In this document: one piece after another, positions 58,774 to 64,000 of the stretch
Layout: the number at the start of each line of letters is the position of its first letter
Numbering within the stretch: the first letter of the stretch is position 1
Assembly (NCBI GenBank): GCA_023055355.1
Contig: JALJCS010000035.1
Span: 1,736,001 to 1,800,000, forward strand
Source: Agelaius tricolor
Taxonomy: Eukaryota; Chordata; Aves; Passeriformes; Icteridae
Reading direction: 5' to 3'
Length of the DNA: 64,000 nucleotides
Notes under the pieces: generated by a model
Told to the model about the DNA's origin: nothing
The model's database searches: none
Seen by the model: only the letters and a program-made list of their open reading frames with translations
Program-made: the position numbers and the translations under genes

Positions 58774-61700
58774 CTGGAAGCAGATAAAAAAACAAACAAA
58801 GTTATGGTCACCCTCCTGGCACGTGCCCCTCAGATAAAAACTGAGCAGGGGAATTTGTCTGGTGCAAGAACGTGCTTTGTGGTGGCTGGAGGACACCAGG
58901 ACACAGCCTGGCAGATCCATGTCTTTAACATGGGAGATTACTGAGGCAGGACAGGACTCCAGAGCTCAGGAGCTGCCAGGGAGGAGGCAGTGAGGGTGCA
59001 GGATCAGCAGCTCCTCTGCAGCACTGGCATTTCCTGAAATCCCTTCAGGAGAGGTTCCATCAGCAGTGGGGACAGTGACAGGAGTGACAGGGAGTGCCTT
59101 GCAGAGGCCAAACCCGAGCTCTGCTCTCCTGAGCCCCCAGCCTCTGCTCTGCCCAGCAGGCAGCACTGGCCAGAGCCAGGTCAGAGCAGCTGGGACAGAA
59201 CAGCAGGGAGGTTCTGGCCATCAGGCAAATCCCTTTCACATCAGGGCATGTGAAACCCCAGGGCTGCCTGTGGAACCAGAGCCTCCAAGAGGTGCCCTCC
59301 AGGTGCCCAGAGCCCCTTGAAGTTGCCCCATGTGACTGATCCAAGCCAAAAGCATTGCTGCTCTCTCTCCTTTGGCACCCCTAAAGGACAGGCCCTGCTG
59401 TTGCCCAGCTCCAGGGCTCTGCTCCACATCTCACTTCTGCCTGAGCCCAGCCCTGTGTGAGCTGTGTGTTGGAGGCATTGAAAAGATGCAGCACTGAGGA
59501 CTCACCAGAAGCTCTTTGTACTTTGGCCTTTTGGACTCGTCCTTTGTAAGGCTAAAGAAAGCACAGAGATAATTAGGAGAACGTGGGATCAGGGAAAATG
59601 TTACAAGACACCAAATACAAATTTTTACAGGACATAATGCTGTCAGAGGGGGACACACCACCTTTGGCTTTCTGAAAAACCCATCCTGGCACTGTGAGTG
59701 ACCACAGGAGTGACCCCCATGTGCAGGCAGGGGCTGTGTCTGACACAAACTGCCTGCCATGGAAACTTCCCTCCTTACCATGTCTCCTCTCTCTAGCACA
59801 GCCTCTCAGAGCTTTTCTCCTAATTCCTTTCCTGAAGAGCAGCTTCCAGGGTCTGTCCTTCAGTCCCAACCCACACAAACCCAAACCACTAAAATGTGAG
59901 AGGTCCTCCCCCTTATGCTGGTTCAGGAATGTGAAAAGAAGCCAGGGAAGTGCTGGACACACCACCCTTGCCAAATACCAACCAAGAAAAGGAGCCAAGC
60001 CCCAGCGCTTGCAGCAGCACAAACTCACCACAAGTTGACGAAGTTGATGAAGCTTGGGGAAAACTCCCTTTCCTCTGAGTTACTCAGCTGTGGTGGGTCT
60101 CCTTTCACTACTTGTGTCAACTGGTCAAACACACTGTTCCACTTGGGGTAGGGGAATCGCCCCGTGGCCAGCTCGTACTGCAGGGAGACAGCAACAGCAC
60201 CAGGCAGCTTTACATCAGGGAAGCTCAGTCAGGGGGAAAAAACGTCTGCAGCAAACCTGAACCACCCCAGAAGGAAGACTGAGATGAAATTTTTCATCCT
60301 ATTCCCCATATGGTTCTAAATAGAAGGAAGGTTTTAGCCAGCAGTAAGTTCTGCTGCCTGTGTGAGGGGCGTGCTCTGATTTACCCTGACCAGGCTTCTG
60401 TGCCATGTCTGCTCCTCCACTGACTATAAATCAAACCAGTGTAGGAGAGTAAAATCCTCCAGTCCCTCCCCAAGCATCCCAACAAGCACTAGAGAAAATG
60501 GGTAATGAGAATGAGACAATCACATCGTATCTCAGGTTGGAGAGGACCCACAAGGATCCCTGAATCCAACTCCAGGATAATGAAAATGAGTTTTTTTTAA
60601 ACATCAGTGGTGAGAACAGAAGCTACTGGCTCATACTTAATTGCTTCTGCTTTCTCTTCTGCTTCACAACCTGAAGAAAGTAAGGGCTTTTTACTGAGAG
60701 CTTCTCAATGTGTGCAGCTAGGAGAGATGTGGTTGAGCCAGTGAGGAATCACAACCCCAGAATCCTGAATTAACCAAAGTCTCTGTGCAGCCAAAGCACA
60801 GCAGCTGCCAGAGGCTTATTCACACAGGCTGGGTGCTCTGCTCTGCACCACCACACACAGCACCCTCACCTCAGATTCTGAACACAAAATTCATTTACAA
60901 GCCAACACCTCTGTCACTGCCACATTTTCTGAAAAATCCCTTTGCCAGGATTTCTTCCCCTGGGAAGCTGAGAAGCCTCAGAGCAAAATGTAAATAATAA
61001 TTATCTGATTTGCTTCTCCTGTGTTTGCTGCTTTGGAATGTGGTCTGGAGATTGTTTACCCAGCTGGTCATTGTTTGATTGGTTTCATGTGAATTGTTTT
61101 AACTTAATGGCCAATCATGGCCCAGCTGTGTCGAAGCTCTGAGAAGCCATGAGTTTTCATTATCATTCTTGTTAAGCCTTTTGTCTGTATCTTTATTCTT
61201 TAGTATAGTTTAGCATAGTATTCTTTTATATAATATATGATAGATATGATAGATATGATATGATAGATATGATATGATAGATATGATTCTTTATTCTTTA
61301 TTGTCTGTATCTTTATTCTTTAGTATAGTTTAGCATAGTATTCTTTTATATATGATAGATATGATATGATAGATATGATATGATAGATATGATTCTTTAT
61401 TCTTTATTGTCTTTATCTTTATTCTTTAGTATAGTTTAGCATAGTATTCTTTTATATAATATATGATAGATACGATATGATATATGATATTATAGATATG
61501 ATGATAGAGATGATATGATAGATACGATATGATATGATATGATAGATATGACATGATAGATATGATATGATTGATATGATATGATAGATATGATAGGTAT
61601 GGTATGATTTAATGTAATGTAATAATATCATTAGCCTTCTAAGAACATGGAGTCAGATTCACTCATTTCCTCCTCATCCTGGGGACCCTGCAAACCCAGC

Positions 61701-61944
61701 ACACCTCCTCCCTGCTCACATGCACACACAGCCACGGGGGCTCGGGAGAACCACGGACATGGGAAGCCCCCAGGCTGTTCCTGAGGCAGGGAGGAGCAGA
61801 GCCCAGGAAGGAGCTGCCCATGGCCCAGAGCAGTGGTGCCCACGGCCCAGAGCAGTGCCCACTCACCAGTGTGATGCCCAAGCTCCAGACGTCGGAGCGC
61901 ACGTCGTAGCCTTGCCGCGAGGCGCTGGGATCTATCCGCTCCGG
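58660..61944 (-). CDS. MAP2K4: MAP kinase kinase 4, 3' part (last four coding exons)
   Basis: Dual-specificity kinase (MKK4/SEK1) that phosphorylates the TPY motif of JNK and the TGY motif of p38 in the cytoplasm and nucleus. The visible coding exons are 61867-61944, 60029-60177, 59506-59551 and 58660-58773 (minus strand). All junctions are GT-AG and in phase, with 128 codons before the stop. They cover kinase subdomains VIII-end to XI (PERIDPSASRQG, SDVWSLGIT, YELATGRFPYPKWNS) and the C-terminal DVD docking segment (ERTVDVACYVCKILDQM), ending PATPSSPMYVD. MAP2K7 and other MKKs lack this C terminus. The 5' exons lie beyond base 64000, so the gene is truncated by the window edge. Confidence 0.97.
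59506..59551 (-). CDS. MAP2K4: MAP2K4 coding exon, penultimate
   Basis: 46-nt exon encoding (C)LTKDESKRPKYKELL, kinase subdomain XI, with donor GTGAGT and acceptor TTCTTTAG. Confidence 0.96.
60029..60177 (-). CDS. MAP2K4: MAP2K4 coding exon, third from last
   Basis: 149 nt encoding YELATGRFPYPKWNSVFDQL and on through SNSEEREFSPSFINFVNL. Acceptor CCCTGCAG, donor GTGAGT. Confidence 0.97.
60515..60590 (-). repeat. CR1 LINE tail fragment, antisense
   Basis: TCAGGTTGGAGAGGACCCAC, AAGGATC and AATCCAACTCC are the reverse complement of a CR1 3' end. Confidence 0.7.
60945..61712 (+). mobile_element. Endogenous retrovirus LTR with expanded internal tandem repeat (old)
   Basis: LTR body: CCTGGGAAGCTGAGAAGCCT, CTCCTGTGTTTGCTGCTTTG, GTTTGATTGGTTTCATGTGA, AATGGCCAATCATGG. 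End: AGCCTTCTAAGAACATGGAG. Its TA-rich promoter/poly-A region has been amplified, with three copies of a 106-120-bp unit starting at 61181, 61301 and about 61407, then a TATGATAGATATGA satellite to 61620. It lies antisense to MAP2K4 and ends about 155 bp from a MAP2K4 exon. No viral genes. Confidence 0.75.
61867..61944 (-). CDS. MAP2K4: MAP2K4 coding exon, fourth from last
   Basis: 78 nt encoding PERIDPSASRQGYDVRSDVW then SLGITL, covering the APE-like end of the activation segment and subdomain IX. Acceptor TTTCAG, donor GTGAGT. Confidence 0.97.
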
Positions 61945-64000
61945 CTGAAACGGCAACAGGGACTGTCAGGCTCTGGGCCATGCAGGGAGCAAGGAGGAGC
62001 ATCTGCAAAGCTAGAGAGAGCCCTGAGCCTGGCACAGCTCCTAGCAAAACCTGTGGCCAGGGCAGCCATCCAACCCCAGCAGAGAAACATCTCAAGGAAT
62101 CACTTAAAACACTGATTTTATGGAGGTGTCGTGTAAAAGGTGATCAGAAATGGCAACTTAGCACAGTCCAATGCTTTGGGGTTTTTTCCTTTTGCAAAAC
62201 CACATTGAATAATTGTGACTGTCTTATTCATTTAGTTTTATTCAACTTTGGGATGTCTTTAGCACCAAGTCTCACTTTCTCTGTTTTGACACCCAAGGGA
62301 TGATAAGAACTGGAATCAACATCTCACCCCCACCCTGGGGAGTGAGGCTTAGCAGCATCTACCAAAACTCTTCTCCCCAACCAGCTACTAAGAAACTATT
62401 AGAAACTATTATAACTATTTTATTAATATTTATATACATATATTTTTATAATTTATTATATAAATTATACATTTATTATAAATATTATAATAGTGTGCTT
62501 AGTATATATATATATATATATATAAATAATATATATACTAAGCACACTATTATAATGTGCTTCAAGAAAAGCTCCTCTGAACAAGGTTTTAGTCATCCCT
62601 TGAAGGCAACTGTGATGCCACAAGGCTTTAAGACATGCAAAATGTCTTTCATAGAAAGAAGTATTTAGCCAGACATGGGTGATTCACACCTAAGAGCAGG
62701 TTATCCAGAGAGCTGAGCCAGCAAAAACATCTTTATGCCTTGCATGTCATCTTTATGAGAAACCTCAGTCTGCCTTCTTTAGTTAAAAATACAATAATTA
62801 ACATGTCAAAAGAAACAGGCTCTCATTCAGTTTTGACTACAACAATACTAAAGATACCTGCATAGCAATAAATCCTAAATTATGGGGTACAGGAAATACT
62901 CTGAAAGCCCTGGTTGCTTTGTAAGCTACATTTTAATACAATTTCATGGCAGACACAGCTGAGAAGTGCAGCAGGAGGTGGCCCAGCCCTGAACCCTACC
63001 TGGGGACACACCATGACGTCTGGAGCTGCCACCAGGGATGGACCAGCTCAAATGCTGGGGATGCTGGCCTGGCCAGAGCTGTGACCCACGGGGATGTGCC
63101 ACAGCAGAGCAAGCTGCCAGGCTGCAGATGAAGGAGGGGACTGCATGGGAGCAGCCCAGCTGCCCAGAGGGACTGGTGGGATGGGTGGCACTGGTGAGAC
63201 ATAGCTGGTTGTCTCAGGTACCCAAGAGGGGCACCCTGCTCCTGTGAGCAATAGGAGGTGGCACAGTTAAAGGGAAAGCAGGATGGATCAAAATAAATCC
63301 CATCTAAATACAGAGCAGGAAGAATGCTGATAATTTTCCATGTGGATCACATGGGAGCAATTAACACCAAGGAAGGAAGAGTCACCATGTCACACTCTGG
63401 GGACCTGGAGTGAGGGCTGCAGACAAAGCCTGGCTCAGGCCAGGTGTCCTCCTGATGCCAAGAGCAAGCAGGAAAGGAAATGGCTGAGGTGGAGATGCAT
63501 CTCTGGGTGTGCTGAGAGGGTGAGGAGACAGGGGATGGAGGCATCAGAGAAGGGTACAGGCTGCCATGGGGCTTCTCCAGTTCAGTGTCCACCTGAGCAC
63601 CAGCATCTTGACTGAAAAGTGAGCAGTGGGCACCACAGATCCTCCCTCTCTTCCAAACCCCAGCTGTACAAACAGCCATACCTGGCCTGATCTCTGCCTG
63701 AACCACCTGAACACAAGACATCCAGCTGGCCCTGACAGCAGGGCCAGCACCAACTGTCCACCTTCACCAGGGAGAAGTGAGAAGCCACAGTTTGCAGCCA
63801 GAGGCTCCAAGCTGACCTGGGAAAAGCAGCACCTGAGTGACCAAGGATGGAGGTGATGCTATCACACTCCAGCCCTGTGGAGCTCTGGAAGGAGCAGGGC
63901 AGGACATCCATCCTCACAATGGCTGGGTCTGCCCCTCCACCCCTGCCTAAACCAAGCCCTTCCAGTCTCACCCTTCCTCTCTGACATGGGGCCTGGGTTC
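61945..64000 (-). other. MAP2K4: MAP2K4 intron, 3' part
   Basis: No further MAP2K4 exon is visible; the expected upstream exon (HRD/DFG region) must lie beyond the window. The stretch contains an AT-rich palindrome at 62485-62557 and is otherwise single-copy. Confidence 0.85.
62485..62557. repeat. AT-rich palindrome around a (TA)n core
   Basis: TAATAGTGTGCTTAGTATAT on the left is mirrored as its exact reverse complement on the right. The arms of about 28 nt flank a (TA)n loop of about 16-18 nt. Confidence 0.9.

Larger units (their letters stand above)
60178..61866 (-). other. MAP2K4: MAP2K4 intron (1.7 kb) carrying an LTR
   Basis: Contains a minus-strand CR1 tail fragment (60515-60590) and a + strand LTR with an expanded repeat (60945-61712). 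Its last 150 bp before exon 61867-61944 are single-copy. Confidence 0.9.

Noticed and set aside
1..64000. CRISPR arrays, operons, ribosome binding sites, tRNA or rRNA genes
   Set aside because: The window is vertebrate nuclear DNA; tandem repeats here lack unique spacers, and no tRNA or rRNA sequence was seen.

Overview
This is vertebrate nuclear DNA from a bird, most likely a songbird (Passeriformes). The bird call rests on several chicken-repeat-1 (CR1) LINE 3' ends with the avian tail (repeats of ATTCTGTG), on short introns with GC-rich exons, and on very abundant minisatellites. The songbird call is weaker. It rests on two related long terminal repeats (about 54.94-55.30 kb and 60.95-61.71 kb) that resemble songbird endogenous retrovirus LTRs as I remember them.

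Two genes are recognised. MYOCD (myocardin, the SRF coactivator of cardiac and smooth muscle) is complete on the + strand: 13 coding exons from ATG 9123 to TGA 43379. All 12 introns are GT-AG and the phases agree, giving a 935-residue protein. MAP2K4 (MKK4, the kinase that activates JNK and p38) is on the - strand. Only its last four coding exons (58660-61944) and its 3' UTR lie inside the window; its 5' part is beyond base 64000. The genes converge tail to tail, with about 10.5 kb between the inferred 3' ends.

Layout. 1-9 kb: upstream intergenic DNA with a MIR SINE relic, a GGACAT minisatellite (2.87-3.55 kb), a CR1 end and a 1-kb minisatellite (7.3-8.3 kb) just before the MYOCD promoter. 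9.1-43.4 kb: MYOCD exons and introns. Intron 3 carries a CR1 piece and an ancient L3/CR1-type LINE relic. Intron 9 carries a perfect-armed hairpin and two truncated copies of the exon 10 acceptor. 43.4-45.36 kb: MYOCD 3' UTR. 45.4-55.9 kb: intergenic DNA dominated by a CpG-rich 27/28-bp minisatellite (48.37-49.33 kb), 1.8 kb of almost pure T/A tandem repeat (49.33-51.12 kb), a CR1 end and an LTR. 55.9-64 kb: MAP2K4.

The observations I rate highest concern MYOCD splicing and regulation. The junction of intron 9 and the SAP-domain exon is present three times in tandem; the two upstream copies hold the same acceptor followed by 19 SAP codons and then a stop. The intron 5/exon 6 junction has three AG acceptors exactly 30 nt apart, all open and in frame, predicting +10 and +20 residue isoforms. 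The second RPEL motif keeps its RP....L core, which I recall as lost in mammalian myocardin. All statements come from reading the sequence; no database search or expression data were available.
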